Assembly (NCBI GenBank): GCA_037975125.1
Contig: CM075853.1
Location: forward strand, 40,447,989 to 40,511,988
DNA length: 64,000 nt
Direction of reading: 5' to 3'
Origin: Latrodectus hesperus
Lineage: Eukaryota > Arthropoda > Arachnida > Araneae > Theridiidae
Shown here: positions 38,411-50,067 of the stretch, one piece after another
How the letters are laid out: every line of letters begins with the position of its first letter
How positions within the stretch are numbered: the stretch's first letter is position 1
Program-made: the position numbers and the translations under genes
The notes under the pieces: generated by a model
What the model was told of the DNA's origin: nothing
Databases searched by the model: none
The model's input: only the letters and a program-made list of their open reading frames with translations

Positions 38411-39360
38411 ATGCAGAAACGAAGTGATTTATCAGAAAAGCCAACGTTTCTGAATTGTTCACGCACCGACGGGATTAAAGTATCCTGTTCCTAGCATAAC
38501 CGGACTGTCCAAAATGAGAGACATGGGAAATGTGATGCACCAAGGCCATAAGGAACGACGGCTGCAGAGTTGCATTCCGGTGAATAAATGTGTTACCTTT
38601 GCAACATTGACATCCCGCCTTTCTGGTGAACCAAGAGACTATCAACAGTGTCTCCCAAACTACTGATCAGTGAATGTTTCTGAGTGATGATCTCCGAAAC
38701 AGACTTCTGGTTCACGTCACCGATGACAATGTTCATCGGTGACGAAGACTGGACGAATCCTGCAAATGGACCTTCCATTGAATGGCGACAAGTAGCGTTT
38801 TCCGATGAATCATGTTTTATGCTCCAACCGACTGATGGACGTTGGAGTAAGCGATGTGAAATCTCAGTAAGCAAAAATCTTGCAACCATTGTCGGAACTG
38901 TCGAAACTAGAGGTGGGAGCATTATGATCGAAAAAATGATTTCTTAACATTCTCAGGGATTACTCATAATTATGGAAGACACAATGGATAATTAAAAGAG
39001 CGCATCTGTCTTTGTGGACCATTTCCATCTTTATAAACACATTTTTTTCCTCAGGATTAGAGAATCTATTAGCATTACAATGCTAGGTGTCTTTCAACTG
39101 ACAACGTACGTGCGTGGTTTGAAGCTCATTGTGAATTTACTGTTCTCTCCTAGCCAGAAAGCTCACTATACCTAACTCAATCGAGAATCTATGAGAACCA
39201 CAGCTAACCACATCACTGGATGTACTATCTATCCATGGAAAGAGTTCACAAGGCAAGACTCAATATCCCTGTGAACCATTTCAGGAACCTAGTTGAATCT
39301 TTTTCCGTTACGTCACACAGTCTTCCGCTCTAAGAAAGGGGTGGTTATTCTAGATTTTGA
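38411..39360 (+). pseudogene. Decayed Tc1-like transposase (second family)
   Basis: The ATG at 38,411 begins MQKRSDLSE, a typical N-terminus for this group, followed by broken helix-turn-helix sequence including TLTSRLSGEP. The first catalytic Asp block is intact as WRQVAFSDESCFMLQPTDGR (about 38,792-38,850). ETRGGSIM (about 38,908-38,931) stands where the family has GGSIMVWG. Then YNARCLSTDNVRAWFEAH stands for the second Asp block (DNAPCH), with the catalytic Asp changed to Tyr. EFTVLS-stop-PESS-YLT replaces LSWP..SPDL. The C-terminus reads LNIPVNHFRNLVES and ends GGYSRF at the TGA 39,358-39,360. Stops and frameshifts are spread throughout, so it is old. It is a different lineage from the neighbouring element at 39.6 kb. 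The minus-strand frame over it is a shadow. Confidence 0.8.
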
Positions 39361-39645
39361 CAGTTGGTCACATTAATTTGTCTGTACTATATCGTTCTGC
39401 TCCATACTTATTTTTAACCTTATAACAACTTTTAGAATTATTTACTTTAATCAATATTTTATTGCTTCTCACGAATCATAAGATTTAGATAATTATTAAA
39501 ATTATAAAACAAAATCATTGCAGTTAAAAATCATTTTATGCATTTATAATATCTGCTTGTATCAAATAACTCTATTTAAATTGAAAGCACTGAATAAGTG
39601 TTTGAAAATTTTCACTTTCGAATCACTGAAGAATTATTTACACTG

Positions 39646-39665
39646 CTGGACAATTGCTAAGGACG
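39646..39665 (+). repeat. Left terminal inverted repeat core
   Basis: ctggacaattgctaaggacg is the exact reverse complement of 41,153-41,172. The outer four to six bases match imperfectly. Confidence 0.9.
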
Positions 39666-39897
39666 ATAACACTATCATCCATAGCAACCACAAAATGACA
39701 GGAAGCAAAATGGGAAAAAATAGAATAAATGCGGAATATAGTAAGGAGAAGTATGCGTATGCAAATTTTTTTCCACGTCTGTTCATCACGTGACAGCGTT
39801 CATAAGAGTTTTAAAGGTTTTGACGCGTGTGGACAGTTGTTGTTTCAAGTCAAAGTTTTACAGGAAAGATTTAACAGACAAACTTGAAATTTTTGGC

Positions 39898-40931
39898 ATG
39901 TCTTCCCGACATCACTTAGATGATTTTATGTCTGGCTGAATTATTGGAAAGATCAAAGAAGAGCGAAAAATAACAGATATTGCCAGGGAGTTCGACATCG
40001 CTCACAGCGTTGTTTCACGGCTGTGGAAGTCATTTAAAACTATTGGAATGTGTAGTAGACGGCACGGGGGAGGTCGTGTTAGAAGTACGACGCCTGCAAA
40101 AAACAGATATATCGTCCTATCAGCAATAAGGAACAGGTGCACCACAGCTCAGCAGGGGGCAAATCAGTTTCTTGCTGCCTCAGGAAAGCAGATCTCCCGA
40201 AAAACTGTTGCCAGACGTTTTAGGGGAGGAGGACTATACGCCCGCAGACCTGCTGTGTGTGTTCCATTGAACAGACGGCACCGAACTGCCCGTTTGCAAT
40301 GGTGTCGTGAGCATCGCAATTGGACTGAACAGGACTGGCATGCGTACTATTCTTAGATGCGATTAGGTTCAGTCTGTCATCAGATTGTAGACGCCAACTG
40401 ATCTGGACGAGAGTGGTACTGCTTATCGTCCAGAAAATATCCAGGAAAGGGACCGATATCTGACATGCAGTGTCATGGTGTGGGCCGGCATCAGGATCAA
40501 TGGCCGCACGCCCCTACATGTGGTTGCGAATGGAACTATGACTGGCCAACGATACATTAATGCAATTCTACTTCCTCATGTTCATCTTTTCCGTGGTGCT
40601 GTCGGTGATAAATTTGTTTTTATGGACGACAACACTCGCTGTCGGACATCGAACACTCACTGTTCAAGATTGTCTAGACAGCGAGGGTATTCAACGCCTC
40701 GAATGGCCATCACGTTCTCCAGATCTAAACCCCATTGAAAACGTGTGGGATGCTTTGGGAAGGCAAGTTGCTGATCAAAACTATCCTCCGACAAACAAGA
40801 ACACTCTCATCCATGCACTCCCAGAGGAATGGGATAAATTGTCTCAACAGCTGCTGAATAATGTTGTGCAAAGTATGATACGACGTGTGGAATGTTCCAT
40901 CACACTCCACGGTAGACATATCTCGTACTGA
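39898..40931 (+). pseudogene. Tc1-like transposase, nearly full length but broken
   Basis: ATG at 39,898 gives MSSRHHLDDFMSG, then a TGA at codon 14 (39,937-39,939), probably a mutated Arg codon since reading continues normally. DNA-binding helix-turn-helix: KITDIAREFDIAHSVVSRLW, then a GRPR-like GGGRVRSTTP and a second helix region with KQISRKTVARRF and GGLYARRPAVCVPL. The first catalytic Asp block (FSDES type) is damaged around 40,345-40,370, where the frame is lost. It resumes with YRPENIQERD and SVMVWAGIRINGRTPLHVV. The second Asp lies in FVFMDDNT (about 40,615-40,638). After another shift near 40,645 the third block, WPSRSPDLNPIENVWDALGR, is perfect. The C-terminus ends LHGRHISY at the stop 40,929-40,931. 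Total length fits the usual 340 residues or so. Three lesions at least make it inactive. Confidence 0.92.
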
Positions 40932-41152
40932 TACCTTTCTTCAAGGTGCCTGCTGACTTTTAGATTCATTGTTCCATTTTTCCGTATGCAGCATCAAATG
41001 AACATTTTTCTCCTTCAGATGTTTCACTGCTTTTGTACTTTCCAGAAAAATAAATATTCTTTATTCTAATTTCTGAACAGTGTGGCAACTATATTTTATC
41101 CTACTAGGCCTCATGACTCACTTAATGTTATGCTACATTGCAATTTGTGAAC

Positions 41153-41172
41153 CGTCCTTAGCAATTGTCCAG
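41153..41172 (-). repeat. Right terminal inverted repeat core
   Basis: Perfect 20-bp inverted match to the left end; five further bases lead to the TA target duplication. Confidence 0.9.
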
Positions 41173-41179
41173 TTGTGTA

Positions 41180-43870
41180 TAACATTTTGTGTCAATGTGT
41201 GATTTACAATTCACATAATTAAACTTTAAATATAATCACAGTAGTGTGCAAAGTAATGTTTATAAAAGATAAATCCCTTTAAAATACAGAAAATTAGGTT
41301 CAAATATTTCATCCCGAAATATTGTTGATCCTGTTTTCGTTATTGTCGTTGCTAAAAGTGCCAGGTTAAAAAGTTTTGAAATTTTGATATATAGAAAAAG
41401 TATTTATTAATATACTTCCTCTTTAATCTTTAATTTTTGATTATAAATATTCTAATGAATATAACCATATTATAGTTTTGCGTGGTACTTATGTTGAATG
41501 TCTCCACATTTAATTTGTTATTACTTCACAATCTTGATAGCTGTTTATCTTAGATGATAAAACCAAATATTGATAGAAATTTACGATTAAAATGAATAAT
41601 CATTAAGTACATACTACAATAATTTCTATCTATTTACGAAGAACTTTTAAAAATAGTTCTGACCCCTCAACATAGATGTGTAACTTTGGGGAATTACATT
41701 GAGAAATTTTGTTTAGTGAAATAAAGAGTTAATAAACTCAAATTTGTCATTTTAACAAAAAAAGGTTTAAAGCAAAACATTATAGTCCCAGAGTGTCATA
41801 TGAAAGTATCTGGTTTTAATAAACAGATGTTTTTTATGTTTTCTTTTTTTAATTTTTCAAGTTTTGAAGACTTATTAAAGCAAAAACTCTGCTGACAGTG
41901 GATTTTTTTATTTTTGGTAAAGTTATGTACGGAATTACAAATGAATTTTGACCATTGCTAATAATTCATGTTCTTATGAAAGATATTTTATCTATATTGT
42001 CTCTATCCGAATTTAAAATTTAAACTTTTAGATCTTTAGCTTTGCAAGAATAAAAACACGAGACTCTACTATTCTGTGTTTAGAAAAATATATGTAAATT
42101 GACATGTAATCATAGATTGCACAGAGTACAAAAGCAAAGTTATCCAAAAGAGAAACAAATGGTTTCCAGTAGTTTTAAACATAACTAAATTTTAAAAAGA
42201 TTTTTTATAATGATGTTCTCAGAGACTTTTATTTCTGATTCATATTACAAAAAATTTCCAATGAGGAAATATTTCTCAAAAGTTGAATAATGAATGAATC
42301 AGAAAGATGATTTTGTATTACAATTATTCTTAAAGAAATTCTTCTTAAAAACCACACTATTTTTGGGGTACAAGTTTAATAAATTTGAAAGAAAAAATAA
42401 TATTATTATTTCATAAGCAAGAGTTCCTACAGAAAAAAAGTTATTTCAATAATAAAATACTTTAAATATTTTGACTGATATATGCTTTTTATGTACCCCA
42501 TCTTAACATTTCTCTTAAATATCTTTCAAATATGTTTTCCTTTATATCCTTTTTATATATGTAATATTAATTTTTTCTATTTTTACTATATTCCAATACT
42601 ATTTCATATCACTGTTTATATAGTATATAAAACTGTGAATCTGGCATGTCACTATATTTTTATAAAAAAACTTTTTGCAGATAAAATAAAAATTATAGCT
42701 TGAATTACATTTAAAATTAATAGATGCCTTAAAATATTTGATGTGAATATATCTGTAAATATATTTAGCTATAAAATGTTGATAACATAAATACATTCAA
42801 ATATTTTCTAATAAATTATTTATGACTTATATTAAGTAAATTTTATTTTATTTGAATAAAAACAATATTAATATTGAAGTAAATAGAAGTAAAAGAAGTA
42901 TGGAAGTAAAACTCCAACATAAAATATTAATATAGAAGAGGACAGAATAAGTAAAATCCAAACAAATATGATTTTACTTATTCTACTGTTGTAATTTCCA
43001 ATGGATATCACTAAGAATTGATTCGATTTCACTGTTGACTATCAAACAGAAAACTATTTTATTTTTGAAATGTATCAGTTAAAGTTCTAATAAAGAATAA
43101 GTTATTCCCCTAAGATTTGATATCATTTTTGATATTCTTTTATAGATAAAGAAAAATAAATTCTATTGGTTGAATAAAAAATGAACATTTGCGCCTGAAC
43201 ATCAGAGGACTGAACATTCCTTTCGTATAATCAATTATAATAGTCAAAAGTAATCATAATAATCAAAAGAAAGATTATTAGATTTTAATTTTTATTATAT
43301 TTTTTATCTAAGGTTTTCCACTGCGTTAAATATAATTTTTTACCATTTGGTGTAAACAATAATTTAATTGCAAATCTTCATAAAATATTTTCATTATAAT
43401 AAATACTAATAAAAAATTAATTAGATAAGAAAAACTAAGGCAGATAAGAAAATCCTTGCAAGTATTTTGTTTTCTTATGAAAGTAAGAAAAGTAATGGAA
43501 ATTTTATGCAAAAAAACCCCAAAATATGACATTAATTTCATTTGTGGCAAATTAATCATATCGTGTTGTATTAATCACATTGATGTTGCTTCTGAAACAA
43601 CTATATACAAATGGACATGTATATATAATATACATACGTATTTAGTTCTACAAAGTTTGGGTAAAAAAATGTATCGATGCCACCTCTCAGGAAGTTTCGT
43701 TAAAAATATTAATTTTCAATTTTGCTATTAAATTTAAATAAAAATATTGTTTTCCAATTTAAGTTAACCAATATTTGACTAAATTTGAACTATAGATTTT
43801 GTGAGTTCCTCTTTTAATTCTTAATTTCTGGGTAATTTTTTTATTTATTAGAAAAACTTTACTATTAAAA
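41180..43870. other. AT-rich intergenic sequence, no gene seen
   Basis: No gene was recognised. It holds short gaagtaaa tandem units at 42,877-42,910 and a 15-bp-arm inverted repeat at 42,944-42,984. Frames such as 42,482-42,703 have the make-up of AT-rich noncoding DNA. Confidence 0.55.
42944..42984. repeat. Inverted repeat with 15-bp perfect arms
   Basis: agaataagtaaaatc (42,944-42,958) pairs exactly with gattttacttattct (42,970-42,984) around an 11-nt loop. Related gaagtaaa units lie just upstream. Confidence 0.8.
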
Positions 43871-43876
43871 TAATTT

Positions 43877-44220
43877 TAGTCATACTACAAAGGCATGTCT
43901 AGTAACATTAAGAAATAAATGGATGAAAGATACAAATTCAGACGATTTTGTTCTTCTCTCCTTAGTTTTTTTTTTTTTTCCTGAACTTCCTTTTCCTCTT
44001 TGGGGAACAAGAAACATGAGGAACTGCATTTTAGTTTATCACCATTCATTATTTTTATCAACTAAATATTTCCGGAGCCGAAACAAACATGATGATGAAA
44101 ATAGAAGAGATACTTGTTTCAAAATTACCAAACATTCATAACTTTCTTCACAGGTCTGCATTAAATTTTTTCATTTTCACTGCAAGTATTTATTTTATCA
44201 TTACGTAATTCCCAACTTTT
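43877..44220. repeat. Dispersed repeat, pair 2 copy a
   Basis: Aligns along its length with 59,350-59,690 in the same orientation. Shared landmarks in order are cata-tacaaaggcat, a cttctctcctt/ctctctcctt stretch, ccttttcct, aacatgag-aac, ttat-ac-at-cattattttt or similar, aaatatttc, and tctgc-tt-aatt. The frames at 43,456-43,731 and 43,923-44,141 show no conserved protein. It is an unidentified noncoding repeat of about 340 bp. Confidence 0.6.
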
Positions 44221-44229
44221 AATAATTCG

Positions 44230-45710
44230 CAAACAATCTTGAGATGTTTAGAAAATGATAACAAAAATACTTTCAGCACCAAAGAAACCGAAATTAGAGC
44301 GTAATGAACTGATACGAAATCGAAATTATGATTCTTTTGCTTATTACAAATGAAACACAATAGAAGGCTCTAAGAATATTTATATATTTTAAAAGTAATA
44401 AAAATTATAATGCAAAACATTTCATTTTGAATATTATTTAAATAATTTTCCAGAATGTTTTATTTCAATAGAACCATCTGAATTAGTTTAAAAAACTTAG
44501 TGGGTAAAAATTTAATTTTATCACAAGTTGCAATAAAAAATTAGAATTGAAAAAATTAATTATTTATATAAGTTAAATTTTATCTGATGAAATATCCATT
44601 TCGGAAGATTTCAAGAAATGAATAATCAAAAACACTTTTAGTAGGAAGTGAACAGTCCTGAGAAGGTAGTAATGGAAATATCTTTGATAGGTTTATTGAA
44701 ATTGCTTAAAAATATTCATTCAGAATTTCTATAAATTATATAAAAGTTTAATGTGTGTGAGGGCAATTGACACCCTATTTAAACAAATTGCATAAAAATA
44801 TAATTATAATGAGCATTAGTTTTAAAAGAAATGTAAAAAACACGTTCGCAAAAAATATGTATATTTGATTTGTTATATTTTGCTGTAAGTGTTGACACCC
44901 ATAATATTTTTACTATGGTATTAGCTACATATGCCCATAAGTGGAAAGCAAAAATATATGGAAATTAAACTAAGTGCAAGGATGCAGTAAATACTTTCGT
45001 TTATATGAAAAATTTAAACCCCATTCTCAATCATATGATAACAGTGATAAAGTAGATTTGATACTTGTTGGTATTTGCTTTAAAAAAAGCCAATTGAGAT
45101 GAACTTGAAATACAAAACAGATTTTACCAATAATTGAACAATTCGCAACGATGTGTTTGTAGCATGGGAAACTGAAATAAATGTGTAGTTAAAAGATCGT
45201 TTCAATTTCATTGAGGACCATATCATTTCCTACTTCCTAAGGCCGAACTACAGTGTGTATTCAATTTCAAAGGAAAAATAATTAATATATGATATACAGA
45301 TTGATTGTTCTACTGATATAAATAAGGTTACACACACAATTCTTAAATGAGAAATTCGTCTTTAGGGTCACTGATAGAGACCACCAAACAATACAAGAAA
45401 TCTGAAACCAAAAAAGAGAGCTGTTGAAAGCCTGTTGTATATCTAAGATACCAAAATTTTTGCAGATTGCATGCTTGTGTATTCCTTTCTCATAAATTAA
45501 GTTATTTTAACTAAATTGTCCGCTAAGTAAACAAATAAAAATATTTGGACTGTAAAAAGTTTAAAATTTTCCAGAATTTTTATTATATGTCATCATGAAA
45601 ATTTAATGTGACAAAATTTTTAAAACTATTGAATGTAACACACTTATAATTGGAGTCTTTTCATATATATTTTAAAAAATTTTTAAATAGCGATATGTCT
45701 TAATTTTGTA
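44230..45710. other. AT-rich intergenic sequence, no gene seen
   Basis: No open frame of note, no RNA gene and no recognised transposon piece. Confidence 0.55.
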
Positions 45711-45717
45711 AGCATAT

Positions 45718-46065
45718 TGTTACGAGTTTTTTCGTGGTGACGAGGAGAAGATGATACAAAAGTAGAGAAGATAAATTACTTCTACATAAGCAGTTTGCTT
45801 ATAGTCACAATGACGACAGTTACTGCAGCTTGAAGCAATTACAGAAGCTAGAAAAACATATGCTTCTATAATTAAGAAACTAAGACAGCATCTATCAGAA
45901 ATAAAGATTCCAGTGTTTAATTCCTGGCTTTTGACTAACTTTCTCTGACTCACCGCCTGGTTGAAGCCTATATTTAAGCATCTTCGGTAGTTTCTAGAAT
46001 TTTCTAATAGTGAACCTATGAGGTAATTCGACTTCGATATGTCCTATCGACTCGAAACTTCGAGA
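45718..46065 (+). other. Possible solo LTR-like block
   Basis: A less AT-rich block begins with tgttacgag, a common start of arthropod Ty3/gypsy-type LTRs, and has a TATA-like tatatttaag and ttctagaatttt downstream (about 45,970-46,003). The other end, target duplication and internal retroviral-type genes were not found, so the call rests only on the start motif and composition. The minus frame at 45,720-45,953 has no recognisable motif. Confidence 0.25.
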
Positions 46066-46069
46066 TTTA

Positions 46070-46426
46070 TGAATTGTTTAAAAAGACACCAAGGAGGAAC
46101 TTATTCATTTCTTTCTTTTTTAAAATCATTTATTAATCAATATATTTCGTAATATTCAAATTAAAAGAATTATTAAAATGAAGGATGTTTCCTTTTTAAT
46201 TTTTAGACTTGGTATTCTTTCCTGAATGAAAACTCTAAAAAATAATATAATATAAAATTCTATGAATTTTCTTTTCATTTCCAATAATTTAAAATCATGT
46301 TTAAGTTAAAGTATTTAAAAATGAGACCATGTCAGAAATTATGCTAATCTGCTTTATTTGCATTGGAATTTTTATGCTTAATTTTCTTTTATTTTTCTCA
46401 TCGATTATCTGTGCTATACGATAACG
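46070..46426. other. AT-rich intergenic sequence, no gene seen
   Basis: Plain AT-rich sequence up to the target duplication of the hAT element. Confidence 0.55.
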
Positions 46427-46434
46427 CTCTATGT
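46427..46434. repeat. Left 8-bp target-site duplication of hAT element
   Basis: ctctatgt here and at 50,487-50,494 (with a preceding g both times) brackets the hAT element; hAT transposases make 8-bp duplications. Confidence 0.75.
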
Positions 46435-46826
46435 CAGGGCTTCCCAACGTATGATCCGTGGACCCCTTAGGGGTCCGCCAGCTTTTTTTAGGGGGTCCGT
46501 GGCTACCTTTGAACAGTGATTGCAGTTCCCATAATGTTAACCCTCAGGTAGTTTAGTGCCAGTGGATGTGACCTCCCTGCTCGACTTTCTGTAAACTCCG
46601 GGGGTGGCTTACGGTGTTCGAAACGGAGAAACCTTTTACGCATGATCTTCAGAAATGGCGGGAGCTCAGCCGACCAATCTGAGTGCTCATTGCCTCGTAT
46701 GCTCTCCGCGTTTTTGTGTACGGCAAACGGTCGCCTGCTTTTCCTTGTTTTTCTCGATGCATTATTCAATGTTGACTTCTTTCGTGAGTGCACCATTTGC
46801 TTTTTGCACAGTTTATTACTTCCACC

Positions 46827-48775
46827 ATGGATCGGTGGCTGAAGTCGGGATCATTGAAGAAGCTAGCAGTTTCTCCATCGCCTTCACAGCAGGGGATGCT
46901 TCCGGTTGAAATGAATGATGAAGGAGGACGGCCAAATGAAGAACAGTTACATGACACGCCACAGCTGGATTTGTCATGCAAAAACTTTGCAAGTTCTCGA
47001 TTAGTTGTAGTACCCTGCGAAAGTGAAATAATTAAAAACCGTAAGTACAATGAACGTTATTTAAAAATGGGCTTTATTGAGACAGAGGTTTAAATACAAT
47101 GTGCAATTTGCGCGTGAGTACTTCCGACCAGTTCGATGGTTCCAGTTAAATTGCTTCCTCATTTTAAGGGTACTCAAACAGATCTCCATACGAAAGAGAT
47201 GGATATTTTCAAGAGGAAGAGCACTGAATTAGCTGCTTCTCAGCACTGCAGGAAAACTCATGCAAAAACAATTAATAGAAACTCACTAAAAGTTTCTTTC
47301 TTGGTAAGTTATTGGTGACAAAGACAGGCAAAGCTCACTTCACTGCCGAAAACCTCATAAAACCAGGTGTTAGCGATATTGTTTCTCATATGTTCGACGA
47401 AAAGGCAGTAAAACGTATATCTTCTCAGTACCACTATCAAACAATACTGTCATGAGACGGAGAATTGAAATGTCAAATGATGTAAAAGAATCTCTGGTAT
47501 CTCGTATCCAACACAATTCATTTTCTCTCCAAATAGATGAATCTACTGACGTTGCCGGATGAGCAATTTTAGTGGCTTTTGTTCGTTAAGCATAATCGGG
47601 ATGTTTCGAAGAGGACCTCTTACTGGGCAAACCACTACCTGCATGTACAATAGATTTTTGAAATATTCCAGTTGTTGCACGATGCTTTAAGAACCAACGA
47701 AATTCCAAGGTCTAATTGCATCGATGTGTGCACAGGTGGTGCAAAAACTGTGACAGGTCCATTGGTCGGAGCGATAACAAAAATAAAAGGAAGCTCGAAA
47801 AATTGCAGAGTAGTCATTGTGTTCTCCACAGACATGCTTTAACTATGAAACAAATGCTAGCACCTTTCAAGAAAGCTTTAGATCAATCTGTTTGAATTTA
47901 TTAATTACATAAAATTACAGCTGTTGAAGTCAAGACTTTTAAAAATACTGTGTGAAGATATGGGAAGCCTTCATCATTCTCTGCTTCTCCATGCAGAAAT
48001 AAGGTGGCTCTCACGTGCGAATGCACTCTGTCGATTACATGAATTATGTTTAGAAGTCCTAGCTTTGCATTTAGATTGCCATAATACCAAATTAGCATAG
48101 ATTATTAATGACGAAAATTGGAAATGTATGCTTGCTTATTTGGCAGATATTTTCTCCATATTGAACGAAATTAATACTTTACTGCAAGGAAAAACTGTAA
48201 CAATAGTAACTGCAAACTGAGCGTTGAAGAGGAAAATCAATTTTGGGGCAAAGAGTGTGGAGGAGGGGGAAGTAGAGTGCTTCCCTCTTCTTAATGATTT
48301 TTTGAAAGACAAGACATAGCAGCTTAGGAACAATTTGTTTCATGAAATCTTCGAATGCCTTCGTTGGAGGATTATTTCCCAACAGCTCAAGATGAGACAC
48401 TGCAGCAATACGAATGGATGGACAACCTATTCACTGTATCCAAAAAGCCGAACATTCTAGAGTCGAATGAATATGAGTTGTTGATAGAAATTTCCACTGA
48501 CTCAGAATCTTGAATTCTACTTTCGATAGTGATGGTTACTCACACTTTTGGATACGTTTGGTTTAAGAAAAATTTCTACCCCCTTGTTGGATAAGCAAAA
48601 CGCGTTCTACTTCCATTCGCCACAATATACACGTGCGAATCCGAATTCTCGATCTATGCCGGCATCAAAACTAAGTACCGAAGCTGTCTAGATTCTGATC
48701 CTGACATCCGTGTCCAGTTGTCAAGTACTGAGCCCGACTTTTCAAAATTGTGTCATCAGAAGCAACCTCAACCTT
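46827..48775 (+). pseudogene. hAT transposase, ZBED5-like, decayed
   Basis: Starts MDRWLKSGSLKK (ATG 46,827), the usual opening of ZBED5/SCAND3-type hAT transposases, and stays open to RYLKMGFIETEV. A BED-finger remnant follows (CAICA, SSMVPVKLLPHF). The catalytic RNase H-like part appears in pieces: LQIDESTDV near 47,535 with the first Asp, CIDVCTGGAK near 47,718 where the usual CTDGA has lost its Asp, SHCVLHRHALTMKQM near 47,810, then LCEDMGSLHHSLLLHAEIRW and LSRANALCRLHELC near 47,950-48,050. The C-terminal dimerisation region is readable as TCESEFSIYAGIKTK and RVQLSSTEPDFSKLCHQK (about 48,630-48,765). Many stops and frameshifts; length is near normal. Domesticated hAT genes exist in animals, but this copy cannot encode protein. 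The minus-strand frames across it are shadows. Confidence 0.85.
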
Positions 48776-48842
48776 ACATCCGATTATCAGAAGCCATTAA
48801 ACTAAAATTTTCAATCTGCCAAAAGCATCATCTAATCCAGTT

Positions 48843-49665
48843 ATGATAACAACACGATTTAATATTTATACTGACGGGTCTCATTTAGATAATCAAACAG
48901 TAGCAGCATTTGTAGTTTTTGAAAACTCCAATCTACTGCATCAACATCTCATAAAACTACACAAGTATAATTCAGTCTTCCAGGCAGAAGCCCTAGCAAT
49001 AAAAGAATCACTGCTTTATTCGATCCAGCATAAACTACAAAGTGTCACAATTTGGACAGACAGTTTATCTTCCCTAATGGCTTTAAATAACCCGTTACAC
49101 AAATCCCCAATAATAATATCCGTTCAAAATTTACTTTTTCACAACCAGAATATGAACATCCAACTAAGTTGGTTAAGAACACATACTGGAATCACGGGGA
49201 ATGAGGCAGCTGATCAAGCGGCAAAACAAGCAGCAACCCATCCAACTCTTCCGTTGACACCTTTAAAGTGATCCAGAGCCAGTCTGAAATCAAAAATTAA
49301 AAATTATATACAGCAAAGCTGGCAATCTCTATGGAACAACTCGCCGAATGGTCACCATACAAGAAGACTAATACCAAAAGTTTCATCAGATGTGCTATAT
49401 TCCAATCCTTATTTAAATTGTATCTTAACAAACCATGCGCCCTGCCCCAGCTACTTCCACAGAATTAACAAATCCAGATCTCCATCTTACATCTGTGGCC
49501 AAATTGGTACACTACTGCATTATATCACAGAATGTCCTCAAACCAAAGATCTACATATCAAAAAATCATCTATTCAAACCAACTAAAATTCTGTTCCTAA
49601 AATTCTGCACAACGAACAAGTTCAGAACAAAAAAAATTAATACAAATAATTACTTTCCTTCATGA
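48843..49665 (+). pseudogene. Retrotransposon RNase H and C-terminal domain with premature stop
   Basis: RNase H with a complete catalytic set in one frame: Asp11 in YTDGSH, Glu49 in FQAEALA, Asp73 in IWTDSLSS, His114 in LRTHTG and Asp124 in NEAADQ. The frame is open upstream of the ATG to a TAA near 48,804, so the ATG is not a true start. A TGA at 49,269-49,271 interrupts the protein, but the same frame continues with LKSKIKNYIQQSWQSLW, CILTNHAPCPSYFHRINKS and the Cys/His motif YICGQIGTLLHYITECP to about 49,586. A frameshift then gives PTKILFLKFCTTNKFRTKKI, matching IFIKFIIGNKFRAKRV of the 19.2-kb copy. Only two lesions are visible, so this copy is younger than the hAT gene around it. Confidence 0.88.
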
Positions 49666-50067
49666 AAAAGGACTCCAAATGTGTAAAGACCTGGCTGCTC
49701 ACCAACAGGAACCTTATAACTCAGAAGCAGAGTCAACGGATCTCGAAAATTAACTAAATTTTTCAATTCAAGTAACAAACAAACTAATCACCAGTTTTTC
49801 AATTTCCAAAATTACTAGTACTTTGTACTTATCTAAATATCAAGACACGTAAAGAACTAATTACATTTTATTCCTATAAACTTCTAAATTTCATTAACTA
49901 TAATCAATTTCTGTTCGTAAATTATGTAAATATTTCAGCCATCCTTACTTAAATTTATTTAGATCCTGTTAACATTTATTTTTCTGCTTCACTTGATCCT
50001 ATCTTATTAATTCTGTTATTTCAAATTTGTATTCCGAACTGTGATACAGTGGTCTACTGCGTAGATC

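Larger units (their letters stand above)
39641..41177 (+). mobile_element. Tc1-like DNA transposon with both ends present
   Basis: Both terminal inverted repeats are visible: cactgctggacaattgctaa at the left and its near complement, ending ccagttgtg, at the right. The arms share a perfect 20-bp core. The element is bracketed by TA at 39,639-39,640 and 41,178-41,179, the standard target duplication of Tc1/mariner insertion. It is about 1.54 kb long, normal for the family, with one broken transposase gene in the middle. It is non-autonomous, though its ends could in principle still be recognised by a related transposase (inference). Confidence 0.9.

Noticed and set aside
38593..38922. 109-codon minus-strand frame
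   Set aside because: Shadow of the Tc1-like transposase relic on the plus strand, which carries the recognisable AFSDES motif.
46503..46796. 97-codon minus-strand frame rich in Arg and Lys, and overlapping plus frames
   Set aside because: Lie in the 5' untranslated part of the hAT element; no independent motif.
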